From CBDIDH01 sp965277595 (GTDB lineage: Bacteria; Planctomycetota; Planctomycetia; Isosphaerales; Isosphaeraceae), in the NCBI GenBank assembly GCA_965277595.1, contig CBDIDH010000002.1, forward strand, positions 4,464,001 through 4,528,000: a stretch of 64,000 bases of DNA, read 5' to 3'. The notes below the pieces were generated by a model, which worked only from the letters and a program-made list of their open reading frames with translations, had not been told where the DNA came from and searched no databases. A program made the position numbers and the translations under genes. This document shows positions 36,415 through 44,992 of the stretch, in pieces (positions within the stretch are counted from its first letter, which is position 1; each line of letters starts with the position of its first letter).

Positions 36415-37509
36415 CTAGTAATCGACCGAGGCGACGACCTCGCCTCCAGCCCTGCTCCCCAGCGAGCAGTAAATGCTGAGTCGAATGCTATTCTTGAGGA
36501 ACTTCACCGATCCATCGGCGAATCCAAAATTCGCCCCTCCCGGATGAGCGCTCGCAAACCCCTTCGCCGCCGAGCCGTATCGACAGCCGAGCGGGGCGTC
36601 GAAGCCTTCCCAGTTGCCGTTACACGACGGGTCGGCCGAGGGGAATGTGTTCGAGTGGAAACCCAGAGGGACGGTCGTCCCGGCGGTCGACCCGTTCCGC
36701 CCGTAGAAGTTGTTGTCCGCGGCGCGAGAGGGCAAGACTTCTCCGATGAGAAGCGTGTTGCTGGTGCCATCGAGAACGCTCGCGAGCGTCACCGTGGTAT
36801 ATCCGTCATAATCAAAGAACCCCCGAAGGCCCCCCGCGCCGTCGGCGTCCGTCCGGGTCGTCCCCCAGAACCCCCCCCACCCGATCATCGTTGTGCCGGG
36901 TGCTTGTTTGTTATGGGGATACGTTTCCCAGGGCAGACCTCCGCAGAGAGCGCCGCCACAGTAATTGTCTCCAAAACTCCCCGAATAGTTCGAGACCGGG
37001 ACGACTTGCGCGACATTGCCCGAGGCGTCAACCGGCGGCGTGTTTGGAGGCGATTGACCGTCCGGGACTGGGTACGGATATTGTCCCGCCCAGGGTCGGA
37101 AGCCGCCGTCGTTGGTTCCGTCCGAGGGGCAGAGAAACGAATTGTATTGCGTCATCCAGATCGTATAACTCGCCGACGAGACGGCGGCGAGTTGTCCCCC
37201 CAGCGAGATCTCGAAGTTGATCGCGTGATAGGCCGGAGACTGTTCCATCTGTGGCAAGATCAAGGCTCGCCAGCCATAATCGTTCGGTTTGACTCCGTTG
37301 CCGAAACCTCCGCTGGGAAACGATCCAAAGACATCATGATATCCGTGAAGCGCCAGGCTGATTTGCTTCAGGTTATTCACGCACTGCATCCGCCTGGCGG
37401 CCTCTCGCGCCTGCTGTACCGCGGGCAAGAGCAATCCGATAAGCACGCCTAGAATGGCGATGACGACCAGGAGTTCTATCAAGGTGAAGCCGTTGTGTCG
37501 TTGACTCAT
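36415..37509 (-). CDS. DUF1559 prepilin-type protein
   Basis: 364 aa. The type IV prepilin-like N-terminus is GFTLIELLVVIAILGVLIGLLLPAVQQARE with Glu at +5. The DUF1559 body ends with HPGGANFGFADGSVKFL (the H-x9-DG signature). Such proteins are exported by pilin/type II machinery and form pseudopilus or surface structures in planctomycetes, which carry many copies. ATG 37509 has AAAGGTGG just upstream. It is followed by its usual small lipoprotein partner. Confidence 0.93.
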   Translation of the reverse strand: MSQRHNGFTLIELLVVIAILGVLIGLLLPAVQQAREAARRMQCVNNLKQISLALHGYHDVFGSFPSGGFGNGVKPNDYGWRALILPQMEQSPAYHAINFEISLGGQLAAVSSASYTIWMTQYNSFLCPSDGTNDGGFRPWAGQYPYPVPDGQSPPNTPPVDASGNVAQVVPVSNYSGSFGDNYCGGALCGGLPWETYPHNKQAPGTTMIGWGGFWGTTRTDADGAGGLRGFFDYDGYTTVTLASVLDGTSNTLLIGEVLPSRAADNNFYGRNGSTAGTTVPLGFHSNTFPSADPSCNGNWEGFDAPLGCRYGSAAKGFASAHPGGANFGFADGSVKFLKNSIRLSIYCSLGSRAGGEVVASVDY

Positions 37510-37985
37510 TTTACCACCTTTGAAGGATTGAAATGGCTTACAAACTTTTCACGCGTTTCCGACGACTGGCCGATCAGTGGTGATCACAAACGTCTTCATT
37601 ATGCGATTCGGGGGATCTGGTGCAACCTGATTTATTGGCATTCGAAAACTTTTTCGGAAATGGAAATGTCCTCCTGGACACCCATCAGCGTGATCACTCT
37701 TCGTCTCTGGCAACCCTGGCTGAAATGGCCCCGAAACCTGGCTTGAACCTTGCCCGACGCGGAGAAATGAGGTGCAAACTCCAGGAGAATGGCAAAGTCC
37801 CGATGACCGATGACCGAAAAATTCCGCCTGCTTGGTCATCGGTCATCGGTCATTGAAAAGAGGGTCTTCGCAATCCTCCAGGTGCAAACGCCCCTCGGGT
37901 TGTCGACAACCTCCGGCGGCGATAGAGTGACGTCCTTGCCGCGCCGAAGGACCGAAGCTCAACCCAGTGTCAGGACACTCCCGCA
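37510..37985. other. Gene-free stretch containing an inverted heptamer repeat
   Basis: The region between DUF1559 and the glycosidase-like gene holds no supported gene. Around 37530-37720 it is less GC-rich than its surroundings, as expected for a promoter region of DUF1559. The inverted GATGACC repeat is at 37802-37854. Confidence 0.5.
37802..37854. repeat. Inverted GATGACC/GGTCATC heptamer repeat
   Basis: Two tandem GATGACC units (37802-37819) face three GGTCATC-type units (37834-37854) across a 15-base loop, so the RNA would form a long hairpin. The same heptamer family recurs at 39538-39566, 50358-50464 and 54342-54392, always between genes. Confidence 0.8.
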
Positions 37986-38921
37986 ATGCCCGATCGTTCA
38001 AGACGTACAACGACCGTCGTCCTGACCCTCCTGGCCGCGGCCCTGTCGGCTTTCAACACCTCGCGATCGCGAGCGGACGAGCCATTTCCCCGAGGGCTCG
38101 TCTCGTGGAAACCCGCCGCTGACGGACCCGTTTTTCAAGGGGCGGGGGGCGACGCATGGGATAAAAAGATTCGCGAGCGCGGTTATATCCTTATCGATCA
38201 AAAGACCTTTCATCTCTGGTACACCGGCTACAACGACGCCCGATCGCCGATGCGACTCCTTGGCCACGCCACCTCGCCCGACGGACTCCAGTGGACCCGC
38301 GATCCCGCGAACCCAATCTTCTCAAAAAGCTGGACCGAGGACGTCTGCGTCGTCCGGCTCGGCGCTCAGTTCGTGATGGTAGCTGAAGGGAAGAACGACA
38401 TCGCGCACCAGCTTCAGGCTCCCGACCCGGTCCACTGGACCGACCTCGGCCCGCTTGACGTTCGCAAGGTGGACGGCACGCCGATCCCCGCCGGTCCCTA
38501 CGGAACCCCGACGCTCTGGTCGGAAAAGGGCACCGATTACCTCTTTTACGAGCGCGGTGATGCCGGCGTCTGGCTCGCGACCTCGACCGACCGACGCGTC
38601 TGGACGAACGTCCGCGACGAACCCATCCTCGGCCTCGGCCCCGACGCCTACGACCGCGCCGCCGTCGCGCTCAATCAGATCATCAAGCGAGACGGTGTTT
38701 ATTACGCCTTTTACCACGCCAACGCCACGCGTCCCTGGAGCGACTGGACAAGCAACATCGCCCGATCGCGCGACCTGATCCACTGGGACAAATACTCGGG
38801 CAATCCGATCATCAAGAACAACTGCTCCAGCCCCGTCCTCGTCTCCACTCCCGACGGCGACCGCCTCTACACAATGCACCCCGACGTCCGGGTCTTCCAG
38901 CCTGCCCCGGTCAGTCCCTGA
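37986..38921 (+). CDS. Secreted five-bladed beta-propeller glycosidase-like protein (GH43/GH130 type)
   Basis: 311 aa with a signal peptide (TTVVLTLLAAALSAFNTSRSRAD). Repeated blade motifs are FHLWYTGYND, GHATSPDGLQWTRDP, FVMVAEGKND, YLFYERG, LATSTDRRVWTN, YYAFYHAN and ARSRDLIHWDKY, as in GH43/GH130/GH32-type propellers. It is predicted to act in the periplasm or outside on a glycan. The substrate is not evident and catalytic acids cannot be assigned with confidence, so it could be a non-catalytic propeller. It overlaps the convergent RidA gene by about 11 bases. Confidence 0.78.
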   Translation: MPDRSRRTTTVVLTLLAAALSAFNTSRSRADEPFPRGLVSWKPAADGPVFQGAGGDAWDKKIRERGYILIDQKTFHLWYTGYNDARSPMRLLGHATSPDGLQWTRDPANPIFSKSWTEDVCVVRLGAQFVMVAEGKNDIAHQLQAPDPVHWTDLGPLDVRKVDGTPIPAGPYGTPTLWSEKGTDYLFYERGDAGVWLATSTDRRVWTNVRDEPILGLGPDAYDRAAVALNQIIKRDGVYYAFYHANATRPWSDWTSNIARSRDLIHWDKYSGNPIIKNNCSSPVLVSTPDGDRLYTMHPDVRVFQPAPVSP

Positions 38922-39372
38922 CCTCGAAGATCGCCTCGACCTCGACGGCCATTCCCCCCGGCAGCGATCCCATTCCCACGGCGCTTCGCGCGCCTTTGCC
39001 CGCCTCGCCAAAGACCTCGACCATCAGGTCGGAGAAGCCGTTGACGACCCGCGGATGATCGGCGAAGTCGGGCGTGCTGTTGACCATCCCCAGCACCTTG
39101 ACAAGCTTCACCACCTTGTCGAGCGATCCAAGCCGATCGCGCAGCGTCGCCAGAATCGCCAGCCCCGTCTGTCTCGCTGCGGCCTGCCCCTCTTCCGTGG
39201 AAAGATCCGCCCCCACCTTGCCGACGTGCAAGGTCCCGTCCGATCTCAAGGGTCCGTGCCCCGAGACATAGAGCACGTTCCCCATTCGAACCGCCGGTAG
39301 ATAGGTTGCCACTGGCTTCGGCGCCTTGGGCAGGTCCAGGTTCAACTCGGCCAGTCGAGCGTCGGCTCCCAT
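38911..39372 (-). CDS. RidA/YjgF-family protein
   Basis: 153 aa from ATG 39372. VLYVSGHGPLRSDG, GLAILATLRDRLGSLDKVVKLVKVLGMV and PGGMAVEVEAIFEV cover the RidA fold. The arginine of the canonical GARxAVGVxxLP region is present (GARSAVGMGSLPGG), so imine/enamine deaminase activity is plausible. It may clear reactive imines from amino-acid or polyamine metabolism; the neighbouring aguB and aguA genes fit, but they are on the other strand. Confidence 0.88.
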   Translation of the reverse strand: MGADARLAELNLDLPKAPKPVATYLPAVRMGNVLYVSGHGPLRSDGTLHVGKVGADLSTEEGQAAARQTGLAILATLRDRLGSLDKVVKLVKVLGMVNSTPDFADHPRVVNGFSDLMVEVFGEAGKGARSAVGMGSLPGGMAVEVEAIFEVRD

Positions 39373-39537
39373 CGTTGTCGGTCCTCGGCGTCTTGTTCTC
39401 AACCCGGTTCATCCGTCTCTCTCTTCGCGACGAGGCTAATCGTTCGCCCCGTCCCGATCAACCGGGGACCGCTTGAGACTCAGGACCGTTGACCAAAGCA
39501 AGCGGAAAGGCTGCTCATCCCGTTCTCCATTTTTGAA

Positions 39538-39566
39538 TCGGTCATCGGTCCTTGGTCATCGGTCAT
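39538..39566. repeat. GGTCATC heptamer repeat
   Basis: TCGGTCATCGGTCCTTGGTCATCGGTCATG holds four GGTC-centred heptamers (one degenerate). It lies in the divergent gap between ridA and aguB and belongs to the same family as the 37.8, 50.4 and 54.3 kb copies. Confidence 0.75.
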
Positions 39567-39701
39567 GTACGAAGCGGAAACGGCCCCGACTCGTTGCCCC
39601 ACGCTCTTGACAACTTTGTTAAAATGCCGACTCCATCAACCCGCCTCGCACCCGTTTTCCTTGTTCCCACGGAACCGGACCCAAAACCGAGCCGACCTCC
39701 C

Positions 39702-40601
39702 ATGAGCCGCAAACCCGCCCCGTTCACTGTCGGCCTGGTGCAGATGCGGTGCTCGACCGACCCGGTCGACAACCTTCAGCGCGCCCTTGAGGGCATTCGC
39801 GAGGCCGCCGGTCGCGGTGCGAGGGTCATCTGCCTGCCCGAGCTGTTTCGAACGCAATATTTCTGCCAGTCGGAAGACCCCGCGAAATTCGACCTCGCCG
39901 AAGCCGTTCCCGGCGGCCCGACCACCCTGGCCCTGGCGGAACTCGCCCGCGAGTTGAAAACGGTGATCGTCGGCTCGATCTTCGAGCGTCGGGCGGCGGG
40001 TCTTTATCACAACACGGCCGTCGTTCTCGACACGGATGGCTCGGTGCGCGGGGTGTATCGAAAGATGCACATCCCCGATGACCCGCTCTATTACGAGAAA
40101 TACTACTTCACCCCCGGCGACCTCGGCTTTCAGGCGTTTGAGACACAACACGCGCGTGTCGGCACGCTCGTCTGCTGGGACCAGTGGTATCCCGAGGCCG
40201 CCCGGCTCACCGCGCTGAAAGGGGCCGAGATCCTCGTTTATCCGACGGCGATCGGCTGGCACCCTTCCGAAAAACTCGAATTCGGCGAGGCCCAGGCCAG
40301 CGCCTGGGAAACGATGCAGCGCGCCCACGCGATCAGCAACGGCGTCTTCGTCGCCGCGGTCAACCGGATCGGCCACGAAGGCGCTTCGGATTCCGGCATC
40401 GAGTTCTGGGGCGGCTCCTTTCTCGCCGACCCCTTCGGCCGGATTCTCGGCAAGGCCGGCCGCGACACCGAGGAGGTTCTCATCGTCACCTGCGACCCTC
40501 GCCTGACCGAGGAAACCCGGCGCAACTGGCCCTTCCTCCGCGATCGCCGGATCGACGCCTACGGCCCGATCACCCAGCGCTTCCTCGATCCCTCGCCCTG
40601 A
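39702..40601 (+). CDS. aguB: N-carbamoylputrescine amidase (carbon-nitrogen hydrolase)
   Basis: 299 aa from ATG 39702. Nitrilase-superfamily catalytic triad: Glu47 (ICLPELFR), Lys121 (YRKMHIPDD) and Cys158 (VCWDQWYPEAAR). YFTPGDLGF and the overall length match N-carbamoylputrescine amidases closely. It converts N-carbamoylputrescine to putrescine, CO2 and ammonia in the cytoplasm. The agmatine deiminase gene that makes its substrate is two genes downstream on the same strand, so the agmatine-to-putrescine pathway is complete here. Confidence 0.93.
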   Translation: MSRKPAPFTVGLVQMRCSTDPVDNLQRALEGIREAAGRGARVICLPELFRTQYFCQSEDPAKFDLAEAVPGGPTTLALAELARELKTVIVGSIFERRAAGLYHNTAVVLDTDGSVRGVYRKMHIPDDPLYYEKYYFTPGDLGFQAFETQHARVGTLVCWDQWYPEAARLTALKGAEILVYPTAIGWHPSEKLEFGEAQASAWETMQRAHAISNGVFVAAVNRIGHEGASDSGIEFWGGSFLADPFGRILGKAGRDTEEVLIVTCDPRLTEETRRNWPFLRDRRIDAYGPITQRFLDPSP

Positions 40602-40622
40602 CCCTCCCGGAGCCTCCCCCCA

Positions 40623-41147
40623 ATGTCGATCACTCCCGAAGCGACCGAGAACCCCTTCGACGCGCCCCAGGCTCCGCTTTCTCCCGGCCCGGCCCCGGAA
40701 CGCGTTGTTGGCCTTCAATGGCGAATCGCCTGGACGGTCGTCTTCGCCCTCAACCTGATCGTGCCGCTTAACTTTGCCCTCGGGATGACCCACGGGCTCG
40801 CCTGGATCGGCGTCGCGGTCGGTACGGCCTTGATGCTCGGCCTCGGACACCTCGCGGGGGCTCGGTCCAGGACAGTGGCCTTTGATCTCGTGGCCGGTGG
40901 GGTTTGCGTCGGTCTCTCCCAGGTCTTTCCGATTCTTCAGTTCATCGCGGGAATACTCAGTAACCCTATCACCTCGTTCCTTCTGGGTTTAGACGTCTCC
41001 GATGATAAAGGTCCCAACTTCACGACAGTCCACGAAGGCTTTCTGATGACCACGCTGACGGCTGTTTTCTTGATCGGCGCCGCCCTTGTCAGTGGGCATG
41101 TCATCGGGTGGCTTCGACGCATCTACGCCGTGAAATCCCCGGCTTAA
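40623..41147 (+). CDS. Hypothetical four-helix membrane protein
   Basis: 174 aa. Hydrophobic segments lie at about 42-58, 65-80, 90-112 and 142-160 after a Pro-rich N-terminus (TENPFDAPQAPLSPGPAP). It resembles small planctomycete membrane proteins with an N-terminal NPF(D/E)AP tail, but I do not recognise a family with a known role. It lies between aguB (21 bases upstream) and aguA (62 bases downstream), so it is probably co-transcribed; a polyamine transport role is only a guess. Confidence 0.65.
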   Translation: MSITPEATENPFDAPQAPLSPGPAPERVVGLQWRIAWTVVFALNLIVPLNFALGMTHGLAWIGVAVGTALMLGLGHLAGARSRTVAFDLVAGGVCVGLSQVFPILQFIAGILSNPITSFLLGLDVSDDKGPNFTTVHEGFLMTTLTAVFLIGAALVSGHVIGWLRRIYAVKSPA

Positions 41148-41209
41148 CTGGCCTTGCCTCTCGAAAAACGCGATCGCGATCGACACTCCTCACTCGTTGA
41201 AACCAGGTT

Positions 41210-42325
41210 ATGGACTCCAAGACCACGCCCGATGCCCTCGGCTACCGGATGCCCGCCGAGTGGGAGCCGCATGAGGCAACCTGGATCGCCTGGCCGCGCA
41301 ACCGCGACGACTGGCCGGGCAAGTTCGCGCCGATCCCCTGGGTTTATACCGAGATCGTGCGCCACCTCAGCCGGGTGGAAATCGTCAAAATCCTCATCAA
41401 GGGGAAGTCGACCCGCCAGAAGGCCGCCGATCAGCTTGACGCCGCCGGGGTCGATCTGACCTGCGTGGATTTCGTCCCCGCGCAGACCGATCGGGTCTGG
41501 GCTCGCGACTTCGGCCCGACCTTTGTCGTCAACGATCGAACCGAAAACCCCGACGAACGCCTCGGCCTCATCGACTGGCGGTTCAACGGCTGGGCGAAAT
41601 ACGACGATCATCGCCTCGACAACCGTATTCCCAAAACCCTGGCGCAGACGCTCCATCTCAGGCGCTGGACGCCTCGCGTATTGATCGACGGCCAATCCCG
41701 GCGCGTCGTCATGGAAGGGGGCGCGATCGACGTCAACGGCCTGGGAACCTTGTTGACAACCGAGGAATGCCTTCTCAGCGACGTTCAGGCCCGCAACCCC
41801 GGTCTCGACCGCGCGGGGATCGAAAAGGTCTTCGCCGATTTTCTGGGCATCCGCCATGTCATCTGGCTCGGCCAGGGGATCGACGGCGACGACACCCACG
41901 GCCACGTCGACGACCTCGCCCGGTTCGTCCGCCCCGATACCGTGGTGACCGTCGTCGAATCGCGCGCTTCCGACGTCAATTTCGAGCGTCTCCGCGACAA
42001 CGCCCGCCGACTCCGCCAGGCCCACGACCACTCCGGCGCCGCGCTCAACGTCGTCGAACTCCCGATGCCCGCCCCTGTTATTTTTGACGGCCAGCGCCTG
42101 CCCGCCAGCTACGCCAATTTTTACATCGCCAACGGCCTCGTCCTCGTCCCCACCTTCAACGACCCCAACGACCGCCAGGCCCTCAACACTCTCGCCTCGG
42201 TCTTTCCCGATCGCGAGGTCGTCGGCATCCACGCGCTCGACCTCGTCCTCGGCCTCGGCACGCTCCATTGCCTCTCGCAACAACAACCTGCCTCATCTCC
42301 CAGAACCCCTATCTCACCCCGATAG
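41210..42325 (+). CDS. aguA: Agmatine deiminase
   Basis: 371 aa. The porphyromonas-type peptidyl-arginine/agmatine deiminase fold starts with PAEWEPHEATWIAWP. WARDFGPTF, VMEGGAIDVNG and GDDTHGHVDD carry the substrate-binding and catalytic Asp/His, and the nucleophile is Cys354 in GTLHCLSQQ. It hydrolyses agmatine to N-carbamoylputrescine, the substrate of aguB upstream. The C-terminus extends only about 14 residues past the usual QQ-P end. Confidence 0.93.
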   Translation: MDSKTTPDALGYRMPAEWEPHEATWIAWPRNRDDWPGKFAPIPWVYTEIVRHLSRVEIVKILIKGKSTRQKAADQLDAAGVDLTCVDFVPAQTDRVWARDFGPTFVVNDRTENPDERLGLIDWRFNGWAKYDDHRLDNRIPKTLAQTLHLRRWTPRVLIDGQSRRVVMEGGAIDVNGLGTLLTTEECLLSDVQARNPGLDRAGIEKVFADFLGIRHVIWLGQGIDGDDTHGHVDDLARFVRPDTVVTVVESRASDVNFERLRDNARRLRQAHDHSGAALNVVELPMPAPVIFDGQRLPASYANFYIANGLVLVPTFNDPNDRQALNTLASVFPDREVVGIHALDLVLGLGTLHCLSQQQPASSPRTPISPR

Positions 42326-43049
42326 TCCGAACGCATCGCGCAAGATTTTCGATAGTGACGATGGCGAGATTTCCCCGGCCGCCACATGCGCTGGTAAAGA
42401 GTGAGAACCTGGGAAACCCTGAGAATTGGTAATAATCTCAACGCATAAATTGACCGGATAAACAGCAATGACTTTTTACCCCGATCCGTCTCGATTCCAC
42501 CATTACCACGACGCGCCCCGACCGATCGAAGCCAACTTCCGTCGCGCCGCGCGACACCCCCGCTTTGACCAAACGAAGCCAAGATCCGTCGCGCCGCGCG
42601 ACACCCTGGAAACCCGTCGATGACGAAACGAAGCCAGTTCCCGAACCAAAAACTCGACGAAATCGCTCGTTTTCCACGGCGATTTCCCGCGTCTGACGCG
42701 GCGCGACTCCTCAAGTGTCGCGCCGCGCGACACTTCTTTCGTGAAAACGAAGCCACGACCGAACCCATCTTCTGGCTTCGCTTCTCGACACGTCCGAACC
42801 GTCGCGTCGCGCCGCGCGACACTTTTCGACCGCGATTTGACGCAACGAAGCCACGACAGAACCAACGTCTCGAACACGGACGTCGCTTTGGTTCCGTTTT
42901 GAGCTGTCTTGTGCGTTGATGTCGCCGGGGCGAGCATCATTTGCGGTGTTCACGGACGCGGGCGAATGCGGAGATGACCCAAAGTCGCGCGACACACGGG
43001 TTTGCGAGCGATCCCTCGCTCTGGAAGATGATTTCCGAGGGGCGTTCGC
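42326..43049. repeat. Gene-free stretch with a cluster of REP-like palindromes
   Basis: GTCGCGCCGCGCGACAC occurs exactly at 42541-42557, 42588-42604, 42717-42733 and 42806-42822, with degenerate copies near 42695 and 42981. The core TCGCG-CCG-CGCGA forms a hairpin. Each unit lies near an ACGAAGCCA word (for example 42573, 42620, 42742, 42843), so the real unit is the palindrome plus a tail. Several overlapping open frames on both strands translate the repeats (CRAAR.., VARRDG..) but look spurious. It resembles bacterial REP/BIME-type extragenic repeats. Confidence 0.75.
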
Positions 43050-43244
43050 TTAGAAAACGAGACGTCCCTGGCCATCGAAGGTGGCGAAGACGCGATCGGT
43101 CAGCGCCTCGACGAACTGAACGCCGCCGTCGGGCAGACCGGTACGGCGAAGGAGGCCCGATCGCGTGTACTGGGGGATCAGCTCGCGAACGCGATCCGAG
43201 TAATCTTGAGCCTCGGCTCCGTCTCTGACTGGAGGCTTGGACAT
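43050..43244 (-). CDS. Small hypothetical protein (64 aa)
   Basis: The start at ATG 43244 is preceded by AAGGAA about 8 bases upstream. The sequence (SKPPVRDGAEAQDYSDRVRELIPQY..., GGVQFVEALTDRVFATFDGQG) is soluble, acidic and evenly composed, unlike the repeat translations next door. I do not recognise a family. It stands alone at the edge of the repeat region. Confidence 0.55.
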   Translation of the reverse strand: MSKPPVRDGAEAQDYSDRVRELIPQYTRSGLLRRTGLPDGGVQFVEALTDRVFATFDGQGRLVF

Positions 43245-43636
43245 GGTGTGTTCCTTGACACCGGGTTCTGGGCGACGTTGCCCACGGACTGTCTCTCGAC
43301 TCGCCCACACCGGATTCCACCGGGGGCGGGGCCGACGCGAATGACCAGACCTGGGAAGACGACTTGATTATTCCATTGAACTCAGCGTTGTCCACAAATT
43401 TTTCGAACCAAAATTCTCGAATTTAACAAATCAACATCGATGACTCGCCCTTTGCCTCAAAAAAGGTTCGACATCGCGTCCCTCGCGCCGGGAAGTCTGG
43501 CAGCCACGTTTGCACGCATGCGATTTGGCTACAAGAACATAGGGCAGAGGGCAGAGGGCAGAGGACAATGGACAAATCTGCTCTTTGCCGTTTTTGCCCT
43601 CTGCCCTCTGCCCTCTGCCCTCTGCCCTGAAGAGAA
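43245..43636. other. Gene-free stretch between the small protein and tssA
   Basis: No supported gene. It contains the heptamer hairpin at 43541-43629 just past the tssA stop, and an AT-richer patch (about 43370-43435) that may carry the small gene's promoter. Confidence 0.5.
43541..43629. repeat. Inverted GGGCAGA / TCTGCCC heptamer repeat downstream of tssA
   Basis: Three AGGGCAG units (43541-43565) face four to five TGCCCTC units (43595-43629) across a ~30-base loop; the arms are complementary. It lies within 10 bases of the tssA stop and could act as a 3' hairpin. The GGGCA core is shared with the TTGCCCT array at 48295-48392. Confidence 0.85.
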
Positions 43637-44740
43637 TCAGGCCGATCCTTCGGTCTTCCCGAGCCCAAGCTCACGATTCATCATGGCGAGGACATCAGGA
43701 TTGTTGATCAGCACCTTCATCAACTCGGGAAAGCTCAAGGCGCCCAGTTCCACGGCGCGTTCGAGCAGATAAGGGATCGGGCTATGCGGTTCCAGAACCT
43801 TGAGCGCGGCCGAGGTCTCGGCAATCTGCTGATACAGTTGCGCCCGGTTCGAGGGACGCGGGGCAGGGGGTCCGGCCACGGAACCGTTCTGGGCCGATAC
43901 CGCCTCGCCCGGCTCGTCAGTCGCGACAATTTCCGCTTCCGCGACGGGGGCGGGGGGAGGCGCGGGCGCGGGGCCTTTCAACAAGAGAATCTGATCGGCG
44001 AGGCTCGAACACTGTTCGACCGCTTCGCGAAGGCCCGAGAGCGCCGGGGCGTGTTCGCCGATCCTGGAGTCAAGAATGCGGTCGAGGTTGCTCAGTTCCG
44101 CGAGAGAGGTCCTGAGGTCGTCGGCAATCGCCTGGCAAAGCTCGCGGGGCGAGTTCTGCACGGTCTTGTCAAAGGCGGCCTTCAGTTGAGCCGGCTTCTC
44201 GTCCAGCTCGTCCTTGGGGGGGACCTGCGCCAGCTTCCAGTCGTACCAGGTGTAGACGGCATCGCCGGCCGCGAGCAAGGGAACGCCTCGAATCGTCGAC
44301 GGAAACCGGGCGCCCCGGTCCTGATCGCAGAGCCAGGTGAACGCCGCGGCGCGGACCTCGGCGTCTTCGGGTTCCTCGATCGGCGGATAGAGTCGTTCCC
44401 AGCATTCATCAACGAGCTTACGCATGAGACCAAGGCCATCGCGCAGGCCAGGGAAGCCGTAACGCTTGGTCAGAGCCTCGGTCAGCCGGGCAACGATCAG
44501 GAGGTCTTTCGACGAGTTCGTGAGCGTCTGCGAGGCGACCGCGATCACCTTCGGCCAGTCCGCGCGTTGCTCGTCGGTGGGCCGAAGCGGGTCGGTCTTG
44601 GCGAACGAGCGGAGGTCCACCTCTTTGCGCGAGGCTTCCAGTTGCTCCCGGACGGCAAAGGGCACGGCCTTGCCCGCCGGGTTCTCTCCAGGTATCGGCG
44701 CCGCGAGTGCTTCAATGTCAATCAGCGGGGGCGTCGGCAT
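43637..44740 (-). CDS. tssA: Type VI secretion protein TssA (ImpA_N domain)
   Basis: 367 aa from ATG 44740. The ImpA N-terminal domain is evident: IPGENPAGKAV, RLTEALTKRYGFPGLRDGLGLMRKLVDECWERLYPP and RAAAFTWL. A Pro/Ala linker (APAPPPAPVAEAE) leads to a C-terminal helical region (QLYQQIAETSAALKVLEPHSPIPYLLERAVELG). TssA caps or organises the tail during sheath assembly in the cytoplasm. It is on the minus strand with the other T6SS genes here but separated from them by unrelated genes. Confidence 0.88.
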   Translation of the reverse strand: MPTPPLIDIEALAAPIPGENPAGKAVPFAVREQLEASRKEVDLRSFAKTDPLRPTDEQRADWPKVIAVASQTLTNSSKDLLIVARLTEALTKRYGFPGLRDGLGLMRKLVDECWERLYPPIEEPEDAEVRAAAFTWLCDQDRGARFPSTIRGVPLLAAGDAVYTWYDWKLAQVPPKDELDEKPAQLKAAFDKTVQNSPRELCQAIADDLRTSLAELSNLDRILDSRIGEHAPALSGLREAVEQCSSLADQILLLKGPAPAPPPAPVAEAEIVATDEPGEAVSAQNGSVAGPPAPRPSNRAQLYQQIAETSAALKVLEPHSPIPYLLERAVELGALSFPELMKVLINNPDVLAMMNRELGLGKTEGSA

Positions 44741-44992
44741 GTTCTGTCCGTTGCGGTGCCAGATCGAGATTTTCGAGGACCAGAGACCGACGAGCGGAGA
44801 TTGCCAGTCCCGAAACAACGGTCCTCTGTCCAGGTTTCCCGTCGAAGTCGTGCCCGAGGCTTCCCCGGGCGTACGAGTTCGCACGCGAAAAGGGGCCGCG
44901 CCTATGTCGAAGTTAGACCATCCCTCGCGTCGGGGCAAGCAGAAAAGCCAGGACCCCGCCAATCCCCCAATGTACCGGACAACGTTCCCGGC

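Noticed and set aside
40623..41147. Polyamine permease
   Set aside because: Too short and with too few helices for known polyamine transporters; left as hypothetical.
42541..42822. CRISPR-like spaced repeats
   Set aside because: Spacing is irregular, repeats are only 17 bases with high self-complementarity, and there are no cas genes; REP-like elements fit better.
42121..42995. Minus-strand open frames with recurring CRAARRD/VARRDG peptides
   Set aside because: The peptides are translations of the palindromic repeats and occur in all frames; no RBS or domain.
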